A stretch of DNA of 35,882 nt from an uncultured SAR116 cluster alpha proteobacterium (lineage in GTDB: Bacteria > Pseudomonadota > Alphaproteobacteria > Puniceispirillales > Puniceispirillaceae): assembly GCA_902596655.1 (NCBI GenBank), contig CACJUX010000022.1, positions 1 to 35,882 of the forward strand. The letters run 5' to 3'. A model generated the notes under the pieces. The model saw only the letters and a list, made by a program, of their open reading frames with translations, made no database searches and was not told the origin of the DNA. Each line of letters starts with the position of its first letter. Positions within the stretch are counted from its first letter, which is position 1. This document shows positions 1 to 8,983 of this stretch, in pieces. The position numbers and the translations under genes were made by a program.

Positions 1-102
1 GGCTGTCATCTCACAATGGCGTTACGACCTGTTCTGTCAAAAAATGAACATCATAACCTGCGCGGCGCGCAGTGTTTTCTTGGACATGCGGAGGCGTTTG
101 AC

Positions 103-1323
103 TTGGACTATCGCCAAAAATTCCAGAACCAGTTGAACCGGCTGAAAAGTGAGAGTCGGTATCGGCATTTTGTTGAGCTGGAACGGTTCGCCAGCAGGCA
201 TCCCCATGCACGCTATCATGGCCCGGATGGTGAGCGCGATGTCATTGTCTGGTGTTCCAATGATTATCTCGGCATGGGCCAGCATTCAAAAGTTGTCACG
301 GCAATGGCCGATGCTGTCGCCACACATGGCACGGGTGCCGGTGGAACACGCAATATCTCAGGCACCAGCCACGCCATGGTCTCGCTGGAGGGTGAGCTTG
401 CTGCGCTGCACAACAAAGAGCGTGCGCTAGTTTTCACCAGCGGCTATGTCGCAAATGAGGCAAGCATCAGTGCTCTGGCCGCGCAATTGCCAGACTGCAT
501 AATTTTTTCCGATTCGATGAATCATGCCTCGATCATCTCTGGCATCCGCTATGCCCGAACCGAAAAAGCCATTTTCCAGCATAATGACGTCGCGCATCTT
601 GAACAGCTGCTGGCAGAGCAGCCGATCGACCGCCCGAAATTGATCATTTTCGAATCCATCTACTCGATGGATGGCGATACCAGCCCAATTGCCGAGATCG
701 CGGCTCTGGCGCGCCGGTACGGGGCGCTGACCTATCTTGACGAAGTACATGCCGTTGGCATGTATGGGGAACAGGGTGGCGGCATTGCCCAGATGCGCGG
801 TCTTGAGGATGAGATCGACATCATTCAGGGAACCCTGGGCAAGGCTTTCGGCACCGTTGGTGGCTATATCGCGGCTGATGACGTGATCTGCGATATGGTG
901 CGCAGCGCTGGATCAGGCTTTATTTTTACCACCGCTCTACCCCCGGCGCTGTCAGTTGGGGCCTGTGCCGCGGTGCGCCACCTGAAAGTCAGCACAGCAG
1001 AAAGAAAGGCGCAGCAGCGTCAGGTAAAGCGGCTGAAGGACAGGGCCATTGCTGCTGGACTGCCGGTGATGCTAGGTGAAACACATATCGTACCGCTGAT
1101 GATTGGTGATGCGGCAGCAACGCAGCGGATTTGTCAGCTGCTGCTCGTCGATTTCGGGCTGTATGTGCAACCGATCAACTATCCAACCGTTCCCCGCGGC
1201 ACCGAGCGGCTGCGGCTGACACCCGGACCACTTCACAGTGATGCGATGATTGATGATCTGGTCGATGCGCTGGTCAGGGTGATTGCCCATGTCCAAACCG
1301 AGGGCATTTCACACGCTGGGTGA
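103..1323 (+). CDS. hemA: 5-aminolevulinate synthase
   Basis: Condenses glycine with succinyl-CoA to give 5-aminolevulinate, the first committed step of heme synthesis in alphaproteobacteria; cytosolic and PLP-dependent. The protein has the alpha-oxoamine synthase fold. The PLP lysine is in TLGKAFG (about residue 247) and the cofactor-ring Asp and His are in [11 protein letters not shown] chose the TTG at 103 because GGAGG lies 8 bases before it, the protein then begins [15 protein letters not shown] as in family members, and the length becomes 406 residues, normal for bacterial ALAS. An in-frame ATG at 16 would add 29 residues with no family support. The next gene is hemH, same strand, about 120 bases on. 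Identity is very secure; the start is a well-supported inference. Confidence 0.95.
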   Translation: MDYRQKFQNQLNRLKSESRYRHFVELERFASRHPHARYHGPDGERDVIVWCSNDYLGMGQHSKVVTAMADAVATHGTGAGGTRNISGTSHAMVSLEGELAALHNKERALVFTSGYVANEASISALAAQLPDCIIFSDSMNHASIISGIRYARTEKAIFQHNDVAHLEQLLAEQPIDRPKLIIFESIYSMDGDTSPIAEIAALARRYGALTYLDEVHAVGMYGEQGGGIAQMRGLEDEIDIIQGTLGKAFGTVGGYIAADDVICDMVRSAGSGFIFTTALPPALSVGACAAVRHLKVSTAERKAQQRQVKRLKDRAIAAGLPVMLGETHIVPLMIGDAAATQRICQLLLVDFGLYVQPINYPTVPRGTERLRLTPGPLHSDAMIDDLVDALVRVIAHVQTEGISHAG

Positions 1324-1446
1324 TCTTGCCAGAATCACGCTGCGGTTTGACCATCAATCCAAATGTTTTTATGGACCTGCCGCTGGACCTTGGTGGTTTC
1401 GTTCCCTAAATAATGGGGGCTGCATCATCAAGAAGGGCCGCATCAT

Positions 1447-2502
1447 ATGCCAATTAGTGAAAAACCTGCCGACCATCCCAGCCATCTAGGACGCGGCAAA
1501 ACTGGCCTGCTGCTGGTCAATCTGGGAACGCCGGACGGCACCGACCAGATTTCCATGCGGCGTTATCTCAAACAGTTTCTGTCCGACCGGCGGGTAATTG
1601 AAGTGCCGCGCCTGCTGTGGTGGATCATCCTGAACGGCATCATCCTGAATGTGCGCCCGAAGAAATCAGGTGCCGCCTATGACCGGATCTGGCTGAAAGA
1701 TGACCCTGATGGCTCACCACTGCGCAGGATCACCCGGCTGCAGGCCGAGCATGTGGCAAGGATTTTCAATCGCGATGACCTGATCACCGATTATGCCATG
1801 CGCTATGGCAACCCGTCGATCCCGGCGCAGATGCAGTCACTTAAGGACAGGGGGTGCAGCCAGATCGTAGTTATGCCGCTCTATCCGCAATATGCCGCCT
1901 CGACCACGGCAACAGTCAATGACGAGGTGTTTAAATGGGCGCTAGATCTGCGCTGGCAGCCAGCTATCCGCACGGTGCCGCCCTGGCATGACAATCCGGC
2001 CTATATCAAGGCGCTGGCAAGGGACGTCCGCGCTGCGGTAAAGAAGAACGGCAAGCCGGATGCACTGGTGGTTTCATTTCACGGCGTTCCAAAAAGCTAC
2101 CATTTGGCGGGCGACCCCTATCATTGCCAATGTCTGAAGACGGCGCGGCTGCTTCGTGAGGAGCTTGGCTGGGACGAGAAAGGTTTTCATGCCACGTTCC
2201 AGTCACGTTTCGGGTCCGAGCCATGGTTGCAGCCCTACACCGACGAAAGCGTTGTCGCGCTGGCTGAAGGGGGTGTCAAACATGTCATGGTGATTGCCCC
2301 GGGGTTCGTTGCCGACTGTCTGGAAACGCTTGATGAGCTTGATATCGAACTACACGAGGAATTTCTCGAGCATGGTGGCGAGATGTTCAGCTATGTTCCC
2401 TGCCTTAATGACAGCGCCGCTGGAATGACGGTGATAGAGGAGATTGCCATCGAGAATCTCGCCGGATGGGTTGATCTGAAGGCGCAAAAAGACCGCCGGT
2501 AA
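1447..2502 (+). CDS. hemH: Ferrochelatase
   Basis: Inserts ferrous iron into protoporphyrin IX to make protoheme, the last step of the pathway begun by the neighbouring hemA. The chelatase fold is recognisable from LLVNLGTPD near residue 22, the metal-handling histidine in SFHGVP (His about 212), the segment GDPYHCQC just after it, and the C-terminal PGFVADCLETLDE block. At 351 residues it matches the bacterial single-domain enzyme. The ATG at 1447 is preceded by an AAGG-like Shine-Dalgarno. The stop codon sits in the loop of a GC-rich hairpin, so the transcript probably ends here. Soluble or peripheral membrane protein; no signal peptide seen. Confidence 0.96.
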   Translation: MPISEKPADHPSHLGRGKTGLLLVNLGTPDGTDQISMRRYLKQFLSDRRVIEVPRLLWWIILNGIILNVRPKKSGAAYDRIWLKDDPDGSPLRRITRLQAEHVARIFNRDDLITDYAMRYGNPSIPAQMQSLKDRGCSQIVVMPLYPQYAASTTATVNDEVFKWALDLRWQPAIRTVPPWHDNPAYIKALARDVRAAVKKNGKPDALVVSFHGVPKSYHLAGDPYHCQCLKTARLLREELGWDEKGFHATFQSRFGSEPWLQPYTDESVVALAEGGVKHVMVIAPGFVADCLETLDELDIELHEEFLEHGGEMFSYVPCLNDSAAGMTVIEEIAIENLAGWVDLKAQKDRR

Positions 2503-2510
2503 AGGCGGTC
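2491..2510 (+). terminator. Hairpin terminator at the hemH stop
   Basis: A perfect 7-bp stem, GACCGCC (2491-2497) with GGCGGTC (2504-2510), closes a 6-base loop that contains the hemH TAA. On the + strand the tail is TCTTCC, only partly T-rich. On the - strand the hairpin is followed by five T, so it could also stop antisense transcription. Seen in sequence; terminator function is inferred. Confidence 0.6.
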
Positions 2511-2531
2511 TCTTCCCGGTATCCTGATAAC

Positions 2532-2831
2532 CGTATTACAGTTTTTGATGCGCTTGATCTCAACAATATCGATCCGGGCCAAATACCTCGTTATCATGGC
2601 GTTACCTTTGAAAACCTCCTGGATGCAGGAAATATCCCACCATCCGCAGCGGCTATCAGCGATGTGGAAGAAAATTGATCAAGAAATCTTGGACAAACGT
2701 CGCCGCTACCAACCTGTGCGCAAAACTAGGCGAGGAGTTTAAGCGTGAATTTCATGTGATGGCTTGACCTTGTGCGTCGGCGATGGCCATCTAGACACAT
2801 CGTTCCGCCACCTTACCGAGCCCAATGAACC
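2532..2831 (+). pseudogene. Possible decayed coding fragments between hemH and the dehydrogenase
   Basis: This 300-base stretch has no intact gene, but three protein-like pieces follow one another on the + strand in changing frames. One reads ITVFDALDLNNIDPGQIPRY onward and ends in SDVEEN at a TGA (2676-2678). A second contains AKLGEEFKREFHVMA and ends near 2750. A third contains GDGHLDTSFRHLTEPNEP, and its TGA overlaps the ATG of the dehydrogenase. None has a convincing start or Shine-Dalgarno. The pattern suits a gene broken by frameshifts, but the pieces are short and I do not recognise the family, so chance reading frames remain possible. The dehydrogenase promoter, if separate, must also lie here. 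Confidence 0.25.
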
Positions 2832-3995
2832 ATGACTGACCACCGCGCCCCTCCAACCGCTAATTGGTCCTACCCCACCACCATACGCTTTGGCGCTGGC
2901 CGCATTGCGGAGATTGCAAATGCCTGCGCCGCCGCCGGCATATCGCGGCCTCTGCTGGTAACGGACAGGGGGCTTGCCGATTTGCCGATAACACAGCGCA
3001 CGCGTGCATTAATGGAGGCTGGCAGGCTTGGCGACGCAATGTTTGCCGATGTTGACCCGAACCCGCATGACATCAACTTGGCATCAGGTGTCGACGCCTT
3101 TTTGGCAGGTGGCCATGATGGTGTCATCGCCTTTGGTGGAGGTTCTGGGCTTGATCTTGGAAAGATGGTTGCCTTCATGGCCGGGCAAACCCGCCCGGTC
3201 TGGGATTTCGAGGATATTGGCGATTGGTGGACAAGAGCCGATGCCAGCGCGATTGCGCCGATAATCGCCGTGCCAACAACAGCAGGAACCGGCTCAGAGG
3301 TAGGACGCGCCTCAGTGATTACCAATTCAGCAAGCCATGTGAAGAAGATCATCTTTCATCCAAAGGTGCTGCCGACAATCGTGATCTGCGATCCGGAGCT
3401 CACCGTTGGCATGCCGGATTTTATTACCGCCGGTACCGGGCTTGATGCCTTCGCGCATTGTGTCGAGGCCTATTCAAGCCCGCATTATCATCCGATGAGC
3501 CAGGGCATTGCGCTGGAGGGAATGCGGTTGGTTATCGACAATTTGCCACGTGCCTTTACCGCTGGCGATGATCTGGTTGCCCGCGCCAATATGATGAGTG
3601 CCGCAATAATGGGGGCCACCGCCTTTCAGAAGGGGCTTGGCGCCATCCATGCGATGAGTCATCCCATCGGCGCTGTCTACAACACGCATCACGGCACGAC
3701 AAACGCGGTGTGCATGCCGGCGGTATTGGCGCTGAATGAGCCTGAAATCCGGAGCCGATTCGACCAGGCTACCCCCTATCTTGGCATCGAGGGCGGTTTT
3801 GACGGTTTTTGCGCATTCGTCCAGGAGTTCAATGACAATTTTGCCATTCCGCGCCGACTGGGGGAGATGGGTGTTGGTGCGGACCGCATTGACACGCTAG
3901 TTGACATGGCGCTTGCCGACCCGTCATGCGGCGGCAATCCGGTAAAATTGAGCAAAGCGAACCTACGTCCGATTCTCGAAGCGTTAATCGGTTGA
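2832..3995 (+). CDS. Iron-containing alcohol dehydrogenase
   Basis: NAD(P)-dependent, metal-dependent alcohol dehydrogenase of group III (387 residues, usual length). The N-terminal Rossmann-like half carries the dinucleotide motif GGGSGLDLGK near residue 100 and PTTAGTGSEV near 155. The C-terminal helical half carries the metal ligands: Asp and His in GLDAFAHCVEAY and the two histidines in AIHAMSHPIGAVYNTHHG. The substrate cannot be read from sequence; relatives act on ethanol, 1,3-propanediol, lactaldehyde, 4-hydroxybutyrate and others. The pyrimidine block ends convergently at 4075, and since that pathway yields malonate semialdehyde, reduction to 3-hydroxypropionate is a possible role, but that is only inference from position. 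The ATG at 2832 has a weak Shine-Dalgarno. Confidence 0.9.
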   Translation: MTDHRAPPTANWSYPTTIRFGAGRIAEIANACAAAGISRPLLVTDRGLADLPITQRTRALMEAGRLGDAMFADVDPNPHDINLASGVDAFLAGGHDGVIAFGGGSGLDLGKMVAFMAGQTRPVWDFEDIGDWWTRADASAIAPIIAVPTTAGTGSEVGRASVITNSASHVKKIIFHPKVLPTIVICDPELTVGMPDFITAGTGLDAFAHCVEAYSSPHYHPMSQGIALEGMRLVIDNLPRAFTAGDDLVARANMMSAAIMGATAFQKGLGAIHAMSHPIGAVYNTHHGTTNAVCMPAVLALNEPEIRSRFDQATPYLGIEGGFDGFCAFVQEFNDNFAIPRRLGEMGVGADRIDTLVDMALADPSCGGNPVKLSKANLRPILEALIG

Positions 3996-4074
3996 ATGGA
4001 ACGGGCACACCTGCAAACGCCGCGCATCAGGCTGCCCCATCCAAGGCAGGCGTTGCCAAGCAGACAAGATCAGG

Positions 4075-5364
4075 TTAACGCCGGACAAGATCTTTTGAGG
4101 TAAGATCGGTCTGGATCTGCTGTCCACCCAGAGCAAGATCATATTTCACAGCCGGTGTGGTAGATATCACTTTTCCACGCCGGACGACCGCTAGCCTTGC
4201 TGGCTTGAGACGCAGAGCATCCACAACATCCGTTGCTTGAAGAATTACAAGGTCACCATTGCAGCCCTTCTGCAAGCCATAATCCCTCAGATGTAGAATT
4301 TTTGCAGGGTTATGTGTGACAGCATCAAAACAATGATGCATCTGCTCAATCCCAGTCATCTGCGCCACATGAAGGCCCATACTCGCCACTTCAAGCATGT
4401 CGTGCGACCCCAAAGGGTACCACGGATCCATCACACAGTCATGGCCAAAGGCAACTGTAAGGCCCGCCGCAATCTGCTCGGGAACACGGGTCATGCCGCG
4501 ACGTTTTGGATAGGTGTCATGCCGACCCTGCAAGCTGATGTTGATTAAAGGGTTGGCAATCACGTTTAGTTCAGCTTCCCGCATCAGAGGCAGCAGTTTT
4601 GAAACGTAATAATTATCCATTGAGTGCATCGAGGTTAGATGTGATCCAGCCACCCTGCCCTGCATTCCAAGGCGTGTCGTTTCTCTGGCTAGAGATTCAA
4701 CATGACGTGACATCGGGTCATCACTCTCATCGCAGTGCATGTCTACCAAGAGACCCCGCTCCACAGCCAACTCACACAGCATTGCGACTGATCGCGCACC
4801 GTCCTCCATTGTCCGCTCAAAATGCGGAATTCCACCGACGACATCCACACCCAGATCAAGAGCCCGGACGAGATTATCCATACTGTTAGCACGCAACAAT
4901 CCATCCTGGGGAAAGGCAACCAACTGAAAATCAATGTAGGGCGCCATTTGCCGCTTGACGTCCAGCATTGCCTCTACTGCAAGGAGACTTGGGTCAGTGA
5001 TGTCCACATGGGTACGAATGGCCAATGTGCCGCGAGCGATCGACCATCGGCAAAGTGTAAGGGCCCGCCCTACCAGCGCATCAGCTGTCAGATGGGGCTT
5101 CAACTCACCCCAGAGCTTTATTCCCTCCAGCAGGGTACCGCTCTGATTGACCCGGGGCAGTCCATAGCTGAGGGTCGCGTCAAGGTGAAAATGGCTATCA
5201 ACAAAGGGAGCCGTTACCAAATATCCCTCAGCATCAATGACCGGAAAATTGTCGGCAACCCCATCAATCGTCGAGCCAATATCCTCGATAACGCCGTTCC
5301 TGATAAGGATATCTGACGTGTTGCCGCTGGCTTGACCCGCGTTTTTGACTAGAAGATCACTCAT
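4075..5364 (-). CDS. codA: Cytosine deaminase (amidohydrolase family)
   Basis: Hydrolyses cytosine to uracil and ammonia; cytosolic. Aligned from memory with E. coli CodA, the metal ligands are all present: His58 and His60 in DSHFHLD, His210 in DMHCDE, His242 in SHLTSMH and Asp309 in FGHDC, with the general acid/base Glu213. The blocks NQSGTLLEGI, FQLVAFPQDG, LINISLQGRHDTYPKRRG and MDPWYPLGS also match. Unusually, Cys310 and Met312 replace the residues equivalent to E. coli Asp314 and Phe316, positions known to affect substrate choice, so a related pyrimidine or purine could be the true substrate. I use the ATG at 5364, 7 bases after GGAG, giving 429 residues; an upstream ATG at 5406 overlaps the permease gene. 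It is the last gene of the BMP-type transporter operon, consistent with deaminating an imported base. Confidence 0.92.
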   Translation of the reverse strand: MSDLLVKNAGQASGNTSDILIRNGVIEDIGSTIDGVADNFPVIDAEGYLVTAPFVDSHFHLDATLSYGLPRVNQSGTLLEGIKLWGELKPHLTADALVGRALTLCRWSIARGTLAIRTHVDITDPSLLAVEAMLDVKRQMAPYIDFQLVAFPQDGLLRANSMDNLVRALDLGVDVVGGIPHFERTMEDGARSVAMLCELAVERGLLVDMHCDESDDPMSRHVESLARETTRLGMQGRVAGSHLTSMHSMDNYYVSKLLPLMREAELNVIANPLINISLQGRHDTYPKRRGMTRVPEQIAAGLTVAFGHDCVMDPWYPLGSHDMLEVASMGLHVAQMTGIEQMHHCFDAVTHNPAKILHLRDYGLQKGCNGDLVILQATDVVDALRLKPARLAVVRRGKVISTTPAVKYDLALGGQQIQTDLTSKDLVRR

Positions 5365-5392
5365 CATTTTTCTCCATAGGTATAGTGAGACC

Positions 5393-6343
5393 CTAATGCC
5401 GTTCACCCCGTCGAAAGGGGGTAAGTAGGGCTTTGGGATATCGTGTGCTTTTCGCTGCGACCACCATCGCCACTATACTGAGCAGATATGGCAACATCAG
5501 AAAGAACTGATAGGGAATAACTGCGCCAGCAAGCTGCTGGGCCCGCACCTGATAGGCATCAAGGCCCGCAAACAACAATGCGCCAAGCAATGCCTTTGAC
5601 GGGCGCCATGACGCAAAGATAACGAGGGCCACGGCGATCCAACCCCGGCCATTGACCATGCCAAAATAAAAGGCATCAAAGGCTGACATTGTCAGATAGG
5701 CTCCCCCCAATGCCATCAGCGCACTCCCGATAATCACAGCCAGAGTCCGAACGCCAAGCACGTCAATGCCCTGGGCCTCGAGTGCCATAGGGTTCTCACC
5801 TGCAACCTTTACAGCCAGACCAAACGGAGTCCGGTTCATTAGCCAAAGCACAAATGGCACCGCCAAAAAGGCAAGATATGTGAAAGCGGTATGCTGAAAA
5901 AATGCCTCTCCCAGAAACGGCAATTCACTGAAAATGGGAATATCCAATGGTTGAAAGGCGATGATTTTCGGTGGTGTGGTCGAGCTTGGCAACAACAGGC
6001 GAAAAGCAAAATATCCCATTGACGAGGCGAATAATGTGATACCAATGCCCGTCACATGCTGAGATGCGCCAAGATAGACGGTGAAGCCAGCATGCACCAG
6101 ACCAAAGGCTGCGCCCACAAGAGCTGCGGCCAATATACCTGTGGAAAGATCAGCTCCCATATAGACCGCCGTCCAGCCTACCATGGCACCAATCGACATG
6201 ATGCCCTCAATACCAAGATTAAGAACTCCCGCACGCTCACACACCAATTCGCCCAGCGTGGCCAACAATAATGGACAGGCGATGCGAATGGTAGCAGCCC
6301 AGAACCCTGCATTCACAAGAACTTCAAGGAAATCAAAAATCAT
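5393..6343 (-). CDS. ABC transporter permease, nucleoside/nucleobase (BMP type), second subunit
   Basis: Inner-membrane subunit of a BMP-family importer (316 residues), of the BPD_transp_2 type that also serves branched-chain amino acid and ribose systems. It has about eight to ten hydrophobic segments and the family stretch LGELVCERAGVLNLGIEGIMSIGAM near residues 30-54. A second permease with the same fold precedes it by 8 bases and the double ATPase precedes that, as in the NupPQ/YufPQ arrangement of nucleoside importers. Cytosine deaminase follows almost at once. The substrate class is inferred from the operon; the fold and complex are clear. Confidence 0.9.
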   Translation of the reverse strand: MIFDFLEVLVNAGFWAATIRIACPLLLATLGELVCERAGVLNLGIEGIMSIGAMVGWTAVYMGADLSTGILAAALVGAAFGLVHAGFTVYLGASQHVTGIGITLFASSMGYFAFRLLLPSSTTPPKIIAFQPLDIPIFSELPFLGEAFFQHTAFTYLAFLAVPFVLWLMNRTPFGLAVKVAGENPMALEAQGIDVLGVRTLAVIIGSALMALGGAYLTMSAFDAFYFGMVNGRGWIAVALVIFASWRPSKALLGALLFAGLDAYQVRAQQLAGAVIPYQFFLMLPYLLSIVAMVVAAKSTRYPKALLTPFRRGERH

Positions 6344-6351
6344 GACGTTAT

Positions 6352-7404
6352 CTAGCCCCTCATCACGACACGATATCGGACCAGAACCAGCCCGATAAGT
6401 ACAGCAAGGACAGTGGTTGCTACAATTACATCTGCGAGATAAGTCGGCACATCAATGGCGCGGCTCATCGCATCAGCTCCCACATATATGATCGCTATGA
6501 AGATAGCGGCAAAAATCACTCCAATGGGATGAAGGTTGCCAAGCATGGCCACAGCAATGCCCGTATAGCCAAAACCCGGCGACAGATCCAGGGTAAGGTA
6601 TCCCTTGAGACCAATGGTCTCGGTGGCGCCGGCCAGACCGGCCATTCCTCCGCTCAACAATCCGATGCAAATAATCGTTTTGGTAACCGGAATGCCGGCA
6701 TGCCTTGCCGCTGACTGATTCAGGCCAACCGCCTTGCCCGCAAAACCGAAAACAGTCCGTGACTGTACAAGCCAAATGATGATCGCGGAAACTACTGCGA
6801 TAGCAAACCCAAGATGAAGACGCGACCTCGGCACCAACTGCGGCAGCGCCCCGGCATCAATAATGGCCGCACCCTGTGGCCAGCCAAGCGAATAGGGATC
6901 TTTCCATGGTCCCTCCAGCAGATAACTCACAAGAAGAATGATCACGAAATTGGTCAACAAGGTAGTCACAACCTCATCGACACGCATGAACTGGCGTAGA
7001 AGAACCATTGGCAACAATGTCAGACCACCAGCAACACAAGCAACAATCAGCAGAAATGGTATCATGAGAAATGGTGGCAACTCGATAAGACCGGTCCCAA
7101 AATAGGTCACCGCCAGAGCACCGGCATAGAGCTGTCCCTCCGCGCCAATGTTCCAGAATTTTGCACGGAAAGCGATGGCAGCAGCCAGACCGGTAAAAAT
7201 GAGAGGCGTAGCGGTCGCGCCTGTTTCAGTGATCGCATTGCGTGAGCCAAAAGCACCAATCAAAAGTTCCCTGAAACCAACGAGTGGCGATGCCCCCGCA
7301 GCAGCGATCAGAATGGCGGCAAAGCATAAAGTGCCAATACCGGCACCCGCCACAGCCATCCAGGGAAGCCAATGCGGAATGGTCTCTCTCGCCTCAAACC
7401 GCAT
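6352..7404 (-). CDS. ABC transporter permease, nucleoside/nucleobase (BMP type), first subunit
   Basis: Inner-membrane permease (about 350 residues, multiple hydrophobic helices) that would pair with the product of 5393-6343 to form the channel. The segment FRAKFWNIGAEGQLYAGAL near residues 80-100 is the hallmark of this permease class, and a second conserved stretch is GLKGYLTLDLSPGFGYTGIA. I prefer the ATG at 7404 because GGGAG lies 9 bases before it; the ATG at 7413 directly abuts that Shine-Dalgarno. The chosen start still overlaps the 3' end of the ATPase gene by 11 bases, indicating translational coupling. Confidence 0.9.
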   Translation of the reverse strand: MRFEARETIPHWLPWMAVAGAGIGTLCFAAILIAAAGASPLVGFRELLIGAFGSRNAITETGATATPLIFTGLAAAIAFRAKFWNIGAEGQLYAGALAVTYFGTGLIELPPFLMIPFLLIVACVAGGLTLLPMVLLRQFMRVDEVVTTLLTNFVIILLVSYLLEGPWKDPYSLGWPQGAAIIDAGALPQLVPRSRLHLGFAIAVVSAIIIWLVQSRTVFGFAGKAVGLNQSAARHAGIPVTKTIICIGLLSGGMAGLAGATETIGLKGYLTLDLSPGFGYTGIAVAMLGNLHPIGVIFAAIFIAIIYVGADAMSRAIDVPTYLADVIVATTVLAVLIGLVLVRYRVVMRG

Positions 7405-8914
7405 TGAACCCATCTCCCGCCATCATCATGCCAAGGCTGGCAATATCTACATTGCGATTTTCAAATGGCTCACTCGCATAACCATCATACATCACGATAA
7501 TGCTGTCCGAGAGAGCCAGAATTTCATCCAGATCCTCGGAAATCAAAATAACCGCCGCGCCCCCTCCACGTGCAGCCAGCAGGGACCTGTGAATCGCGCT
7601 GATGGCACCCTCATCGAGGCCACGAGATGGCTGGCAAGCAACAATAATCTCTGGAGACCGTGCGAACCATCGGCCAATGAGCAGTTTTTGGATATTGCCA
7701 CCAGACAGGAGGCGTGCCGGTTGATTTATTGATTGAAAACGTACGTCGTTGGCACTGCAGATTTTCTCAGCACTAGACCGGCACTGGGATGTTTTAACCA
7801 TCGCCATTTTTCCAATGAGGTGGGCATTCTGCGTTTCCGTCAGAACTGCATTTTCCCACACCGACATGTCACCAACGATACCGTCATTATTGCGGTCTTC
7901 CGGGATATAGGCCACGCCTGCTTCCATGAAGGACATCGGGGTGTGTTCGAACGCTCTTATTCCCTTGATGGTGACATTTCCGCTAGTTGGCTTGCTATGT
8001 CCTGACATGACCTCCGCCAGACTTCGCTGGCCATTGCCCGCAACACCGACAACACCCATAATCTCCCCGCCTCTAACGGTTAGATCAATATTTTTCAGAC
8101 TGGTTGCCTGCAGGTTGGTTTTACGTGTGCAGATGTTTTCCAGTTTGATCTTTGGATGAAACATTCGCGAGGACCGACGTTCCGGACGGGTGATTTTCTG
8201 GCCAACGATCATCTCGCCAAGCTGGCGCTTACTGGCGTCAGCGGTCCTGACCGTTCCAACTGTCTCGCCTGCGCGCAGAACGATGATACGGTCACTGATC
8301 CGCATAATTTCATTAAGCTTATGCGAAATTATAATCACGCCCAGCCCCGACGAGACCATCTTGCGGATTGAACCGAAAAGGCCGTCGGACTCCTGGGGTG
8401 TCAGACTGGCAGTGGGTTCATCCAATATCAGAAGCCGACAATCGTTGATGAGGGTTTTCAATATCTCAAGTCGCTGTTTCTCACCAACTGACATTTGATG
8501 AACATAAGCATCAGGATTCATCTCAAGGCCGAACTGAACCGCGAGTGCGACAAGTTTCTGTCTAGCTTCTGCGGTTGACAACATCGGTTTCCACAATGAC
8601 TGGGTGCCGATGAGTGTGTTTTCCAACACCGTCAGATTATCAGCGAGGGTGAAGTGCTGATGCACCATACCAATGCCAGCCTCGATGGCAGCGCGCGGGT
8701 CACCACGCCTCAATTCCCTGCCAGCGCATTTGACAACGCCCTCATCAGCCAAATAATGACCGAAGATGATATTCATCAGGGTGGTTTTACCCGCCCCGTT
8801 TTCACCCAGAATGGCGAGGACTTCACCAGAATCTACGTTAAAGCTGATATCTCGATTGGCGACAAGAGAACCAAAACTCTTTCGAATTTTCAAAACTTCT
8901 AGAAGGGGTGCCAT
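7394..8914 (-). CDS. ABC transporter ATP-binding protein, double-domain (BMP type)
   Basis: Fused double ATPase (506 residues) that energises the nucleoside/nucleobase importer at the cytoplasmic face. The N-terminal domain has Walker A GENGAGKTT near residue 36, signature MSVGEKQRLEI near 140 and Walker B LLILDEPTAS. The C-terminal domain has a degenerate Walker A region (VGVAGNGQRSLAEV near 290), a variant signature LLSGGNIQKLLIGRW and Walker B IIVACQPSRGLD. The degenerate second site is usual in this RbsA/YufO-like class. It is flanked by its permeases and, 70 bases upstream, by the binding-protein gene, with a strong hairpin between. Confidence 0.92.
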   Translation of the reverse strand: MAPLLEVLKIRKSFGSLVANRDISFNVDSGEVLAILGENGAGKTTLMNIIFGHYLADEGVVKCAGRELRRGDPRAAIEAGIGMVHQHFTLADNLTVLENTLIGTQSLWKPMLSTAEARQKLVALAVQFGLEMNPDAYVHQMSVGEKQRLEILKTLINDCRLLILDEPTASLTPQESDGLFGSIRKMVSSGLGVIIISHKLNEIMRISDRIIVLRAGETVGTVRTADASKRQLGEMIVGQKITRPERRSSRMFHPKIKLENICTRKTNLQATSLKNIDLTVRGGEIMGVVGVAGNGQRSLAEVMSGHSKPTSGNVTIKGIRAFEHTPMSFMEAGVAYIPEDRNNDGIVGDMSVWENAVLTETQNAHLIGKMAMVKTSQCRSSAEKICSANDVRFQSINQPARLLSGGNIQKLLIGRWFARSPEIIVACQPSRGLDEGAISAIHRSLLAARGGGAAVILISEDLDEILALSDSIIVMYDGYASEPFENRNVDIASLGMMMAGDGFNAV

Positions 8915-8940
8915 TGAAATCCAGTCAGCAAATCAACACA

Positions 8941-8964
8941 GACACCCCCTGTTGAGGGGGTGTC
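8941..8964 (-). promoter_or_regulatory. Intercistronic hairpin between binding protein and ATPase
   Basis: GACACCCCC (8941-8949) and GGGGGTGTC (8956-8964) form a perfect 9-bp GC-rich stem around a 6-base loop. It sits just after the binding-protein stop codon and before the ATPase gene, and no T run follows on the transcribed strand. In periplasmic-binding-protein operons such stems often protect the upstream mRNA segment or let only part of the transcripts continue. That role is inferred here; the stem is seen directly. Confidence 0.6.
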
Positions 8965-8983
8965 ATGATCCGGGTTCACCTGA

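Noticed and set aside
2870-3352. A 160-codon - strand frame inside the alcohol dehydrogenase gene
   Set aside because: Antisense shadow in a GC-rich gene; low-complexity Ala/Ser/Pro composition.
4822-5316. A 164-codon + strand frame opposite codA
   Set aside because: It lies wholly antisense to a clear cytosine deaminase and has no family resemblance or Shine-Dalgarno.
7148-7732. A 194-codon + strand frame opposite the permease/ATPase junction
   Set aside because: Antisense shadow of two well-identified ABC genes.
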